Shown piece by piece: positions 10,015 through 18,628 of a DNA stretch of 64,000 nt (position 1 is its first letter; every line of letters begins with the position of its first letter). The notes below the pieces were generated by a model. That model saw only the letters and a program-made list of their open reading frames with translations, was not told the origin of the DNA and did no database searches. The stretch lies in the NCBI GenBank assembly GCA_002304995.1, contig DBPV01000004.1, positions 16,171 through 80,170 of the forward strand, in the 5' to 3' direction. The stretch comes from Syntrophaceae bacterium UBA1411. GTDB taxonomy: Bacteria; Desulfobacterota; Syntrophia; Syntrophales; Smithellaceae. The translations under genes and the position numbers were made by a program.

Positions 10015-10656
10015 TCAGTCCAGGATGTTGTTTTTGCGGAAAGGATCGTAAACCTGGTCCAGGCAGCTTTCGATTTCTCCGGGCGGAGCCAGGCAGAACA
10101 AAATGGATTTATCGCGCGGCATCGCCTTTTCCAGCTGTTCAAAGACCACCGGGTCCGGTTGGGCCACCGCCACGGTCAACTGCCGGGGACTGCTTTTCAA
10201 AACGACGATGCGGTTTCTGGCCGCAAACGCTTCGCCGATTTGCCGCTGCAGCGCGGCGGATGCCCGGCAATCGACCAGCGAAACGACGGGCATGCTGAAG
10301 TGGGCCGAAAGGGCGCTGAGATAATTTTCACCGCTCACGATCTTCCTCTGCACGAGCAGCGTTCCCAGCGGAACGTAGACGCCTTTCTTCTTCAGCGCCT
10401 GCTGTTCCAGCAGGTATTCGTCGAGCGTCTCCTGCGCCAGCGCGCCGCGGTCGACCAGAATCTCGCCGATCCGCTTTCTTTTGTTGTTGCTGAAAATCGC
10501 CCTCACAATCCGGGACTGGGGAAACCCCATTTCGCAGAGGATCTGCCCCAGATATTTTCCGGGCTCCTGTTGCTGCCGCTCCATGGCCGCCTTCAGATCA
10601 GCTTCCGAGATGATCTTTTTCCGGATCAGAATCCGGCCGATTGGTTCAGACATCAT
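10015..10656 (-). CDS. Stand-alone MshEN (type II secretion ATPase N-terminal) domain protein
   Basis: 213 residues with no ATPase domain. It contains four copies of a pattern like LGxxLxxxGxI...LxxxLxxQ: PIGRILIRKKI at ~5, YLGQILCEMGF at ~35, RIGEILVDRGA at ~62 and PLGTLLVQRKI at ~96. The first two copies are split by five residues, as in c-di-GMP-binding MshEN domains. The C-terminal third resembles the GspE N-terminal beta domain (RNRIVVLKSSPRQLTVAVAQPDP). Probably a c-di-GMP sensor or adaptor; inference only. ATG 10656 and 10653 are equally possible starts. Convergent with the DUF523 gene; not obviously in an operon. Confidence 0.72.
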   Translation of the reverse strand: MMSEPIGRILIRKKIISEADLKAAMERQQQEPGKYLGQILCEMGFPQSRIVRAIFSNNKRKRIGEILVDRGALAQETLDEYLLEQQALKKKGVYVPLGTLLVQRKIVSGENYLSALSAHFSMPVVSLVDCRASAALQRQIGEAFAARNRIVVLKSSPRQLTVAVAQPDPVVFEQLEKAMPRDKSILFCLAPPGEIESCLDQVYDPFRKNNILD

Positions 10657-10862
10657 TACACACCATCCGGTCAGTCGCAGTCCCTGGCGACGTGCGGCTC
10701 TTTCCCTGAGCGCTCTGGGGGATTGTTTTTAAGGAAGGAAGGTATTTCCAACGCTGGGCCGAAGTTTATACAAAACCGCGGACGCTGTCAACCGCAACCC
10801 TGCGCCGGCGGGGCTGTCAGCGGATTTCCCGGACGCCCCGCGGCGGAGGATTGCCGCGTCCG

Positions 10863-11666
10863 TCAGACTTTCATGCCCGGCAGGTTCAGCGACGCCGTGT
10901 TGCCGCCATCCACCGGCAGAGCCTGCCCGGTGATATAGCTTGCCTCGTCGCTGGCCAGAAAGCAGATCGCCCGGGCCACTTCTTCCGGCCGGCCGTAGCG
11001 CCGCAGTTCACAGCGGCTGCCGAGTTTGTCCACCTTGCCTCTATCCCGCGCCAGATCGAAGATCGGACGGGTCATCCCCGTTTCGATCAGCCCCGGACAG
11101 ACGGCATTCACCCGGATGTTGTAGCCGCCCAGGTCGCAGGCCGCCGTTTTGGTGAAATTGATCACGGCCGCCTTGCTTGCGCTGTAGGCGTTGAGGCCCG
11201 CGCCGGCGCGGATGCCCGCGACCGAAGCCGTGTTGACGACGGCGCCCGCGTTTTGCGCCCGCATGTGCGGGGCGGCGTGCTTGATCGCATAAACCGCGCC
11301 CAGGACATTCACGGCGTAAACCTGCTGCCAGTCTTCACCCGATTCCTGCTCCAGTCCCAGAAACTGTCCCGTGATGCCGGCGTTGTTGCACAGAATATCG
11401 ATCCGGCCGTAGGTCGCAACGACCAGACGGATCAGTTCGGCAACGTCGCTTTCCTGCGACACGTCCGTCCGCCGGCCTACGACATCGGCCGTTTCCTCTT
11501 GGACCAGCTTAATCGTTTCCGCAAGGCCCTTTTCATGGATATCGGCCAGAACCAGTTTTGCGCCCTCGCGGGCGAAAAGCACCGCCGCAGCCCGGCCGAT
11601 GCCGTCGGCCGCCCCGGTGATCACGGCTGACTTGCCTTCCAGCCGCCCGTCTCTCCTGTTGGTCAT
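10863..11666 (-). CDS. Short-chain dehydrogenase/reductase
   Basis: Classical SDR of ~267 residues. Seen: the dinucleotide-binding TGAADGIG near residue 15, NNAG near 90, and the catalytic Ser (NTASVAG), Tyr and Lys (YSASK) set. The C-terminal YITGQALPVDGG is typical. D in VLADIH suggests NAD preference. The start is ATG 11666, with AGGAGG 11 bases upstream; the frame extends 19 codons further but without a ribosome site. As the third gene behind the dehydratase and thiolase, it is a plausible 3-hydroxyacyl-CoA dehydrogenase; inference from context. Confidence 0.85.
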   Translation of the reverse strand: MTNRRDGRLEGKSAVITGAADGIGRAAAVLFAREGAKLVLADIHEKGLAETIKLVQEETADVVGRRTDVSQESDVAELIRLVVATYGRIDILCNNAGITGQFLGLEQESGEDWQQVYAVNVLGAVYAIKHAAPHMRAQNAGAVVNTASVAGIRAGAGLNAYSASKAAVINFTKTAACDLGGYNIRVNAVCPGLIETGMTRPIFDLARDRGKVDKLGSRCELRRYGRPEEVARAICFLASDEASYITGQALPVDGGNTASLNLPGMKV

Positions 11667-11765
11667 CACGATAAAAACCTCCTGTGGTAAAATGCACCGT
11701 GGCTGGAGATGTGCACCAGCCACGATCGATTCGTCAATCCGGATTTCTCCGCCCGAAAAGGCCGC

Positions 11766-12944
11766 TTATTGATCGACTCTCTGCCACAGAGACGCGTTGC
11801 CGTTGCCGAAACCGCCGCAGAGCATGGCGACGCCGTATTTGGCGTCCTTGAAATCCGTCTTCATGATGTTGTTGAGCGTGACGATGATGCGGCAGCCCGA
11901 TTCGCCCAGAGGATGCCCCAGCGCCAGCGCCCCGCCCCAGACGTTCACGTTGTCAAAAGGCGCGTTTTGCGCAATGCCCAGCTCGCGCAGGCAGGCCAGA
12001 GCCTGGCTGCCGAAAGCTTCATTGAGTTCCCAGACGCCGATGTCCTTCACGGTCAAACCGGTGCGCTTCAGAAGTTTCTGCGCAGCATAGATGGGACCGA
12101 CGCCCATGACGGTCGGATCGCATCCCGCCATCGCGCCTCCGGCGTATTTGATATGATAGGAAAGTCCGAGTTCATCGGCCTTGTCCCGGCTCATGAGCAG
12201 GAGCGCCGCAGCGCCCGCCGTAAGCGGCGAAGACACGGCCGCCGACACCACGCCGCCTTCCTTGAAGGGCGTTTTCATTGTAGCCATCTCTTCGAGCGAC
12301 ACGTTGTCGCGGATCCACTGATCCGTTTTCACCATGAACTTCGTTCCGTCTTCCTGCTCTCCTTCGATGGGAACAATTTCGTTGTCAAACTTCCCGGCAT
12401 CACGGGCCGCCGCTGCCTTCTTGTTGCTCCAGTACGCCATCACTTCGGCGTCCCTGCGGCTGACTTTCCACAACTCGGCCACCTTCTCTGCCGTGTTGCC
12501 CATCGGAAGATCCATCATATTGTAGCGATCGAGAAGTTTCGGCGTAATGTCCATGGCGAACATCATGGGAACTTTCTCCATGTCTTCGACGCCGGAAGCG
12601 ATGTAGATGTCGCCCTCGCCGCACATGATGGCCCGGGCCGCGTGCTCCGTGGCCGACATGCCCGACGGACACTGCTGGTTGATTCCATTGCTCGCCACGC
12701 ATTCCGGAAATCCTCCGGCCAGCCAGGCAATCCGGGCAATGTCGTTCTGCATGCCGGCCTGATTGGCCGATCCGCAGAAAACCGCTTCAACCTCTTCGGG
12801 CTTTACCTTAGGATTGCGTTTGAACAGGGCTTTGTAGACTTCAATCAGCACCTGATCCGGCCGGACATGCCGAAACCAGCCTTTATCCTTGTGGGCCCGT
12901 ACATTCGCGCTTCTTACACCGTCAACCACCACACATTCCTTCAT
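11766..12944 (-). CDS. Thiolase family acetyl-CoA acyltransferase
   Basis: Cleaves 3-ketoacyl-CoA or condenses acyl-CoAs. 392 residues. Nucleophilic Cys92 lies in NQQCPSGMSA, His344 in LGHPLGESG, and Cys376 in LCGGFGNGNA: the full catalytic triad. The start is ATG 12944: AAAGGA ends directly against the other in-frame ATG at 12953 (no spacing) but sits 9 bases from 12944. It lies 86 bases after the dehydratase and 99 before the SDR on the same strand, forming an acyl-CoA catabolic set. Confidence 0.9.
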   Translation of the reverse strand: MKECVVVDGVRSANVRAHKDKGWFRHVRPDQVLIEVYKALFKRNPKVKPEEVEAVFCGSANQAGMQNDIARIAWLAGGFPECVASNGINQQCPSGMSATEHAARAIMCGEGDIYIASGVEDMEKVPMMFAMDITPKLLDRYNMMDLPMGNTAEKVAELWKVSRRDAEVMAYWSNKKAAAARDAGKFDNEIVPIEGEQEDGTKFMVKTDQWIRDNVSLEEMATMKTPFKEGGVVSAAVSSPLTAGAAALLLMSRDKADELGLSYHIKYAGGAMAGCDPTVMGVGPIYAAQKLLKRTGLTVKDIGVWELNEAFGSQALACLRELGIAQNAPFDNVNVWGGALALGHPLGESGCRIIVTLNNIMKTDFKDAKYGVAMLCGGFGNGNASLWQRVDQ

Positions 12945-13030
12945 CGTTTTCATTCCTTTCGTTAGGTCAGTTTTTTCAAACTCCACAGCGTCCGCTATTC
13001 CGGCCCCTGCCTGGGGGCCGGAGTCGTCGT

Positions 13031-14539
13031 TTATCTGCCGTTCTTCTTCGCGACGGGGCTTAAAGCCTCGCGGTCGCCGCCGCTCATGCCGGCGATGTAC
13101 TTCACCAGCTTTTTGCGGGATTCGATATCGTACTGGGTGGTGATGGCGATCTGCTCCATGATGGGCGAACCGCCGCCGTGGTAGTTGCCCACGTTCATGA
13201 TGCCGCCGGAGGCCGAACACAGGATATCGCCCAGGAACCGCCAGAACTGCGCCTGGTCTTCCGCCGGGATGTTCGGATTGCGCTTCGTGTACTTCAAAAG
13301 CAGCTCGCCCGTTTCCGGATTGGCAAAATCCTTTTCATGGGGGAACGTCGCCGTAACACCGCCCGAAATGTCGCACAGAATTTCCGATTCATGATAAACG
13401 GCCTCGCCGGTGAGGCAGCGGCCCACGTTGGCGTAAATCGAATGGGGAATATAGGATCCCGGACCGTAAGGCACGAACCCCAGGCCCGGTACGTAAAGCT
13501 CGGGGCGGCCCAGGTCGGAGGCCGTATAGCCGGCGGCATAGCCCAACTCGGAAGTCATGATGATTTCCGCGAGTTTGGCGCGCACGTGTTCGGTCTTGTG
13601 GATGTTGTTGACTTCCGCGGCCAGCGCGGCGATTCCCAGAATCACGTCGCCGATGGCCGGCTTGCAGCCCGAATAGGAATGGCGGTGGAACAAGGCGAAC
13701 AAAAGCGCGCAGGCCCCGCCGTGCAGGTTTTCTCCGGCCAGGAAAACCCGCTCCCAGGGAACGAAGCAGTTGTCGAAGATCAGGTAGGAATCCGTCGCGC
13801 CCATGGTGAAGCCCCGGGGATAATGCTCGCGGAGACGCGCATTATGGATGGTCACGACCTGCTTCATGCCGTCCCAGTCGCCGGGAACGGCAAACGCCAC
13901 CGCGTAGTCCTTGTCCTCCTTGCGCAGCGCCCGCGTCGGCAGCACCAGCACCTCGTCCGCAACGGAGGCTTCCGAAATGTGCAGTTTGCAGCCTTCCACC
14001 ACGATCCCGTCCTTGCGGCGCTCCTTGATCCGGACATAGGCCGACGGGTTCGGCTGTTCGGCGGGGCGGAGCATCCGGTCGCCCTTCACATCGGTCTGGG
14101 CGCAGCAGCCGACCAGGTCCTCCGTCTGGAAGCGGGCGAGCCACTTCTTGAAGTTTTCGTGATACTCTGTTGCGCCGTTGTTTTGCTTGTCCGCCTCATA
14201 GGAAACGTTGTAGATGGCGTTCGTTCCGTCGATCCCCATGCAGCGCTGGATGCAGCCGCCCACTTTCTGGCAGAGCATCCGCGTCATGTCCTGTTTTTTG
14301 TGCAGGTCGTCCGTGTTCTGGTGGACATGCGTGAAGCGGTTGATCCGCCGGCCCGTCAGGTGGGAAATCGCCGTACAGAGATCCTGGTTTTCGGGCTTGG
14401 CGGCCTCGTCGAACGTCGTGCCGATGGTGTTGAGGCAGTCCATCTGCAGTTCATCGGTCCGGTCGATCAGCCGGCCGTCAAAGTAAAGGTTCCGTTTCAT
14501 CCTGGAGAGACCTTCAATGTATTGCTCTTTGCTTCTCAT
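13031..14539 (-). CDS. 4-hydroxybutyryl-CoA dehydratase-like flavo-iron-sulfur enzyme
   Basis: 502-residue member of the 4-hydroxyphenylacetate hydroxylase (HpaB) / AbfD family. All four [4Fe-4S] ligands described for AbfD are matched: Cys96 and Cys100 (GCIQRC), His285 and Cys292 (HRHSYSGC), with the catalytic Tyr (Tyr289) and Lys (Lys293) in the same loop. This argues for radical dehydration of a 4-hydroxyacyl-CoA rather than aromatic hydroxylation, since plain HpaB proteins lack the cluster. The loop at 185-190 (KLHISE) differs from the form I recall in AbfD, so the substrate may differ. Start ATG 14539 with AGGAG upstream. First gene of the operon. Confidence 0.85.
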   Translation of the reverse strand: MRSKEQYIEGLSRMKRNLYFDGRLIDRTDELQMDCLNTIGTTFDEAAKPENQDLCTAISHLTGRRINRFTHVHQNTDDLHKKQDMTRMLCQKVGGCIQRCMGIDGTNAIYNVSYEADKQNNGATEYHENFKKWLARFQTEDLVGCCAQTDVKGDRMLRPAEQPNPSAYVRIKERRKDGIVVEGCKLHISEASVADEVLVLPTRALRKEDKDYAVAFAVPGDWDGMKQVVTIHNARLREHYPRGFTMGATDSYLIFDNCFVPWERVFLAGENLHGGACALLFALFHRHSYSGCKPAIGDVILGIAALAAEVNNIHKTEHVRAKLAEIIMTSELGYAAGYTASDLGRPELYVPGLGFVPYGPGSYIPHSIYANVGRCLTGEAVYHESEILCDISGGVTATFPHEKDFANPETGELLLKYTKRNPNIPAEDQAQFWRFLGDILCSASGGIMNVGNYHGGGSPIMEQIAITTQYDIESRKKLVKYIAGMSGGDREALSPVAKKNGR

Positions 14540-14661
14540 ACCGCTTCTCCTTTCATTTAACGTCCCGGATACCGATACAATATCCTGATGGACTCGCAGC
14601 TGCGATCCTTTTTGAGGCGCTGCGGACCCGCAGCCGCCTCTCTGTCCGGCGTTTCGCGTCG

Positions 14662-14785
14662 CAGCGGGAGCCGGTGTTCAGTCGGTAAAGGGGAGAATTT
14701 TCCCAGGGTTTTGCATCGCCGGATTTTCCGGCCGGAAAGGGGAAAAGGGCGCGGGCGCATGCTTGCAGACAGTGGGAGCCGGTGT
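14662..14785. repeat. 16-base direct repeat, two copies
   Basis: CAGCGGGAGCCGGTGT at 14662-14677 recurs as CAGTGGGAGCCGGTGT at 14770-14785, one mismatch, 108 bases apart, inside the 5' leader of the dehydratase operon. Role unknown. Confidence 0.6.
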
Positions 14786-14914
14786 CGACCATGGACAAAC
14801 CTTTGGGGAATGCCGGATGATTTTTCCCCGGCGGCTTTTTACTGCGGTAAACCGGAGGTTATTTTTCAGCCTGGCCAAATCGTATTGCGTAATACTGCAC
14901 ACTAAACGCGTAAT

Positions 14915-14943
14915 GCATTAATCTATTCATATTTTACTGTCAA
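14915..14943 (-). promoter_or_regulatory. Promoter of the dehydratase-thiolase-SDR operon
   Basis: On the minus strand: TTGACA (14943-14938), 17 bases, TAATGC (14920-14915). The -10 overlaps a palindrome TAATGCATTA that could bind a regulator. Perfect -35, imperfect -10. Confidence 0.55.
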
Positions 14944-14989
14944 TGTTTTCTTTCCCGCCCGGGGACAAGACGAGGCGGCCGCCGGCCAT

Positions 14990-15020
14990 AAAAAAAGAGG
15001 GAACCCCTCGGTCCCCTCTT
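14990..15020 (-). terminator. Intrinsic terminator of htpX
   Basis: Minus-strand hairpin AAGAGGGGA / TCCCTCTT (one bulge) followed by seven Us, 37 bases after the htpX stop. Confidence 0.85.
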
Positions 15021-15056
15021 CATCAATTCCTTAAAGCGCCGCGCATCAGGGCCGGC

Positions 15057-15947
15057 TTACGCCGCCCTGCCGGACAGGCGCTTCAGCGCCGCGATACGGT
15101 CCTCGAGCGGAGGATGGGTCATGAACAGAAGCTTCAGCCCGCCGGTCGACGGTTTGCCGCTGATGCCGAAAGCCTTCATCTGATCCGGCAGGGGTTCATG
15201 CGCGCTTCGCCCAAGGCTCTCCAGCGCGGCAATCATGTTGCCCGCGCCGGCAAGCTTGGCGCCGCCTTCGTCCGCCCGGTACTCGCGCTGGCGGCTGAAC
15301 CACATGACGATGACGCTGGCCAGGATGCCGAAGACGATCTGGGCGACAATCGTGGTGATGAAAAAGCCGATGCCGTGGCCCTCTTCGTTTTTGAGCACCA
15401 CGCGGTCCACAAAATAGCCGACAACCCGGGAAATGAAAATGACGAAGGTGTTGACGACGCCCTGAATGAGGCTGAGGGTGATCATGTCGCCGTTGGCGAC
15501 ATGGCTGATTTCGTGGCCCAGAACCGCTTCGACTTCGTTGCGGGTCATGGTGTGCAGAAGCCCGGTGCTCACCGCGACGAGCGCGCTGTTCCTGTTCATG
15601 CCGGTGGCGAAGGCGTTTGGCGAATCCGATTCAAAAACCGCAACTTCCGGCATGCCAATCCCGGCCATCGACGCCTGCTTCTTGACCGTGTTGACAAGCC
15701 AGATTTCCGCCTCCGACCGGGGCTGTACGATCACTTGGGCGCCGGTGCTCCACTTGGCCATCCATTTGGAAATCGCGAGCGATATGAACGAACCGCCGAA
15801 GCCGAAGATAGCGGCAAAGATGAGCAGGCTCACATAGTTGATGCCGTTGGCGTAGAGAAACTGGTCCGCGCCGACGATCTTCACCACGATGCTCAACACC
15901 AGGATCACGGCGATGTTGGTTACAACAAACAGCAAAACTCTTTTCAT
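15057..15947 (-). CDS. htpX: Membrane zinc metalloprotease HtpX
   Basis: Inner-membrane M48 peptidase that helps degrade misfolded membrane proteins. 296 residues. Two N-terminal membrane helices, the zinc motif HEISH at 145-149, two further membrane segments (~155-215), then the third-ligand Glu region ([12 protein letters not shown]). The C-terminal [12 protein letters not shown] is typical. Heat or membrane stress control is usual for htpX; I could not identify a clear sigma32 site. Its 5' region holds direct repeats (16033-16080). Confidence 0.95.
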   Translation of the reverse strand: MKRVLLFVVTNIAVILVLSIVVKIVGADQFLYANGINYVSLLIFAAIFGFGGSFISLAISKWMAKWSTGAQVIVQPRSEAEIWLVNTVKKQASMAGIGMPEVAVFESDSPNAFATGMNRNSALVAVSTGLLHTMTRNEVEAVLGHEISHVANGDMITLSLIQGVVNTFVIFISRVVGYFVDRVVLKNEEGHGIGFFITTIVAQIVFGILASVIVMWFSRQREYRADEGGAKLAGAGNMIAALESLGRSAHEPLPDQMKAFGISGKPSTGGLKLLFMTHPPLEDRIAALKRLSGRAA

Positions 15948-16032
15948 CTATTTTTCCCCTCCTCCACCTTTGTTCAAAATTCCGGCAGACGGTTTGCAAT
16001 ACAAACCCTTTTTCATTGTATCTTATCTTAAT

Positions 16033-16080
16033 GTCAAGCTGCAAATTGTCAAGCTGTCGTTCTTGGGCTGTCGTTCTTGG
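16033..16080. repeat. Short direct and tandem repeats between the htpX promoter region and the EamA gene
   Basis: GTCAAGCTG occurs at 16033-16041 and 16048-16056. Overlapping this, GCTGTCGTTCTTGG is perfectly duplicated head to tail at 16053-16066 and 16067-16080. Read leftward, the first repeat gives two CTTGAC boxes 15 bases apart, possible -35 elements for htpX. Confidence 0.7.
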
Positions 16081-16085
16081 GTCGA

Positions 16086-16952
16086 TTATTTCGTATATGT
16101 TTGAAGAGCAAGCATCGTTATTCCGCAAATGCCGATCAAAACGCCGATCCAGCCGGCCGGTCTGATTTTTTCCCGGGAGACGAACGAAATGAACATGCCC
16201 AGCATGATCGGGGCGCTGAGCGTAATGGGAAACACAACCGCCGCCGGCATCAGTTTCAGCGCTTCCAGGGTGCAATACACGCCGACATAACTGGCAAAAG
16301 CCGCAAGGATTCCATACACCAAAGCCCGCGCTTTCAATCGTTTCCTGCGCATCGCGAAGAGAACCAGAAGCAGGATAAAACCGACGGCATAGGACATAAA
16401 GAGGTAGGCAAATGAATTGAGGTTTTGATGACTTATTAAAAGCTGCCCGATTCTGGGAAGACCGCTCAGGGCAAAAGCGCCGATGATCATGAAAAACCAC
16501 AGCAGATTGCCGGGCGTCCTGTCCGCGGCAAAGGTATCGTTGGACCAGGAAACCAGCAGGATGGACGTCAGGATGCAGAGGATTCCGGCAACGGTTACGA
16601 AATTCAGCGTCGCCCCGAAAAATGCAACGCTGAAAATAACGGGAATGAGAAACGATGATCGATAAATGGCATTGGAGTAACCAAAATGACCGATCCGTAC
16701 CGATTTATTGAAAACAAAAACGGCCAGCCCGCCGCCGATTCCGGCCATTGCGGAGATCGAGCATAATTCAAGAGTATAACTTGCCGTCTCCACATGATTC
16801 ACCAGCGTGAAAAAATACCCCAGAACTCCGGCTGCCGCAAACATGACAAAGGTCAGGTCCAGGGATGACACGCCGTCTTTCGCGGAAAGCTTCGCCAGAT
16901 AGGCGACGGATGTGATTCCGAGCACAACAAGGAGCAAATATATAAAGCTCAT
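16086..16952 (-). CDS. EamA-type (DMT superfamily) permease
   Basis: 288 residues and about ten hydrophobic segments in two halves, the drug/metabolite transporter layout. The second half ends VVFPITLSAPIMLGMFISFVSREKIRPAGWIGVLIGICGI, typical of an EamA repeat. Substrate unknown; such carriers usually export amino acids or metabolites. It is transcribed leftward upstream of htpX, and the 138-base gap has no terminator, so read-through is possible. The ribosome site is weak. Confidence 0.8.
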   Translation of the reverse strand: MSFIYLLLVVLGITSVAYLAKLSAKDGVSSLDLTFVMFAAAGVLGYFFTLVNHVETASYTLELCSISAMAGIGGGLAVFVFNKSVRIGHFGYSNAIYRSSFLIPVIFSVAFFGATLNFVTVAGILCILTSILLVSWSNDTFAADRTPGNLLWFFMIIGAFALSGLPRIGQLLISHQNLNSFAYLFMSYAVGFILLLVLFAMRRKRLKARALVYGILAAFASYVGVYCTLEALKLMPAAVVFPITLSAPIMLGMFISFVSREKIRPAGWIGVLIGICGITMLALQTYTK

Positions 16953-17160
16953 ATTCTCAACTTTTTACCGGAAGCCGGCCCTGTCTTTCATTCTTTTTCA
17001 GCCGCAAAACAAACACTTAGTTCCCGACGGCCCTGTCTGTGATTCACCGCCGCCATATCAAAAAACGCCCGTCCGGCAAAGCCTTTTTTTCTTGACAGAC
17101 GCGGCAGCGATCAGTAGGTAAAAACGTCGGCAAAAAAATTAACGTCAAGGAGGACACGGT

Positions 17161-18441
17161 TTGATTGGTAAAAAAACCGGCTGCGCGCTGTTGATCGTTT
17201 CTTTGCTGGGCATCTTTGCCGCCCTGTACTTTTTTTCCTCCTGGCCTGCCGGCCGGCCGGGACAGGTGACTCACGAGCCGCCTTCCTTCACTTCCATCGC
17301 CGGCGCCATCGAACCGGGAGAAACCCTCTACTCGGTCTTTCAAAAACATGCCTTAAACCTTGATGACCTGTTTGCCATGAGACAGGCGGCGGCAGAGGTG
17401 CACCGTCTGAAAGAGGTCTATCCGGGTCAGCCCTACCGCTTCTCGGTTGACGCCGGGAAAAGCATCCGTTCCTTCACTTACGGCATTACGGAAAATACCT
17501 TCCTCACCATCGAACGCGGCGCCGGGGGCTTCCAGGCCCGCAAATACGAAATTCCCTACGAGTCGCGCCTTCTCACCGTCGGCGGCGATATCAACGGCAG
17601 TCTCGTCGGGGCGCTGGGCTCCGCACAGGAGGACATTGCGCTGGCCGTCGCGGTGTCGGAAATTCTGGCGTGGGACATTGATTTCAACACCGATCTCCGG
17701 GAAGGCGATTCGTTCAAGGTCATCGTGGAAGGCCTGTACCTGCAGGGAAAATTCAGGAAATACGGGAAAATCCTCGCCGTCGAATTTCTCAACGACAACA
17801 AAAAACATGTCGCTTACCGCTTTGAACAAAACGGCCGCCCGGATTATTTCGACGCCGGCGGAAAATCGCTCAGGAAAGCCTTTCTTAAAGCGCCGCTCAG
17901 TTTCCGCAGAATCAGTTCGGCTTTTTCCCGTTCGCGCCGGCATCCGATCTTAAAGGTGCGCCGCCCCCACCACGGCATCGACTACGTCGCCCCGCAGGGA
18001 ACGCCGGTCTCGGCAACGGCCGACGGCCGGGTCACCTTTGCCGGACGCCGGGGCGGGTACGGCAAACTGGTCGTCCTCGCGCACCGCGGCGGCCTGACGA
18101 CTTACTACGGCCATCTTTCACGTTTCGCCGCGGGCATCCGCGCCGGGAAAACCATCGGCCAGGGGGACCTGGTGGGATACGTCGGCGCCACCGGACTGGC
18201 AAGCGGCCCGCACCTGCACTACGAAGTGCGCCACGATGCCAGGCCGGTCAACCCGGTCCGCTTCAAAATGGCCGCGGGCGATCCCGTGCCGCAGCGGTTT
18301 CTGGCGGCGTTTCAGGCAACAGCCGCGCATCTCGACCGGACTCTGGCGCAGGCCGTCTTCTATGAGGCGCGCGATGCGAAAAACCGCGGCATCGGCGGCG
18401 CCCTGGCGCTGCAAACCGACCCGTCGCCCTTCCTGAATTAA
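17161..18441 (+). CDS. M23 (LytM) family peptidoglycan endopeptidase
   Basis: 426 residues. One N-terminal membrane anchor or signal (~7-27), a LysM-like/OapA-like segment (EPGETLYSVFQKHALNLDDL, ~50-70), a long beta-rich spacer, then the LytM domain. Zinc ligands are His270/Asp274 (HHGID) and His351-His353 (HLH), so the domain looks active rather than degenerate. It resembles MepM/YebA in layout, so a role in opening peptidoglycan during growth is likely. Start TTG 17161, with AAGGAGG about 10 bases upstream. Confidence 0.9.
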   Translation: MIGKKTGCALLIVSLLGIFAALYFFSSWPAGRPGQVTHEPPSFTSIAGAIEPGETLYSVFQKHALNLDDLFAMRQAAAEVHRLKEVYPGQPYRFSVDAGKSIRSFTYGITENTFLTIERGAGGFQARKYEIPYESRLLTVGGDINGSLVGALGSAQEDIALAVAVSEILAWDIDFNTDLREGDSFKVIVEGLYLQGKFRKYGKILAVEFLNDNKKHVAYRFEQNGRPDYFDAGGKSLRKAFLKAPLSFRRISSAFSRSRRHPILKVRRPHHGIDYVAPQGTPVSATADGRVTFAGRRGGYGKLVVLAHRGGLTTYYGHLSRFAAGIRAGKTIGQGDLVGYVGATGLASGPHLHYEVRHDARPVNPVRFKMAAGDPVPQRFLAAFQATAAHLDRTLAQAVFYEARDAKNRGIGGALALQTDPSPFLN

Positions 18442-18484
18442 GGCAGCCGGCCGTCATCGGCTCCGGGCTCCGCTTTTTATTACA

Positions 18485-18513
18485 TTGACAGAAGCGCATT
18501 ATTTGCCTATAGT
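18485..18513 (+). promoter_or_regulatory. Sigma70-type promoter of the Rnk-like gene
   Basis: TTGACA (18485-18490), 17 bases, TATAGT (18508-18513), about 115 bases before the Rnk-like start. Confidence 0.7.
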
Positions 18514-18628
18514 GACAATCAAAAGGTTTTCTCTGTGGGCCGCCCGTCATTGCGGTCCGTTCATTTTTTTTCACGTCCGTCGTCGGTAAACCCCTCTTCT
18601 TAAAAAGTCGAATGGAGGATTGATTATT

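Larger units (their letters stand above)
14540..14989. other. Long non-coding region upstream of the dehydratase operon
   Basis: 450 bases without a gene. It holds a leftward promoter (14915-14943) about 375 bases before the dehydratase start, so the mRNA would have a long 5' leader. It also holds a 16-base direct repeat (14662 and 14770) and short palindromes near the promoter (GTATT-GCGT-AATAC at 14882-14895, TAATGCATTA at 14911-14920). I found no recognisable riboswitch core or leader peptide. Confidence 0.6.

Noticed and set aside
13178..14560. A 460-codon plus-strand frame.
   Set aside because: Antisense to the 4-hydroxybutyryl-CoA dehydratase-like gene, which has all cluster ligands.
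14540..14915. A riboswitch in the dehydratase leader.
   Set aside because: I looked for B12, TPP, FMN, SAM and glycine core patterns by eye and saw none; only direct repeats remain.
17092..17120. Promoter TTGACA-N17-TAGGTA before the M23 peptidase.
   Set aside because: The -35 is perfect but the -10 matches poorly, so not listed as a feature.
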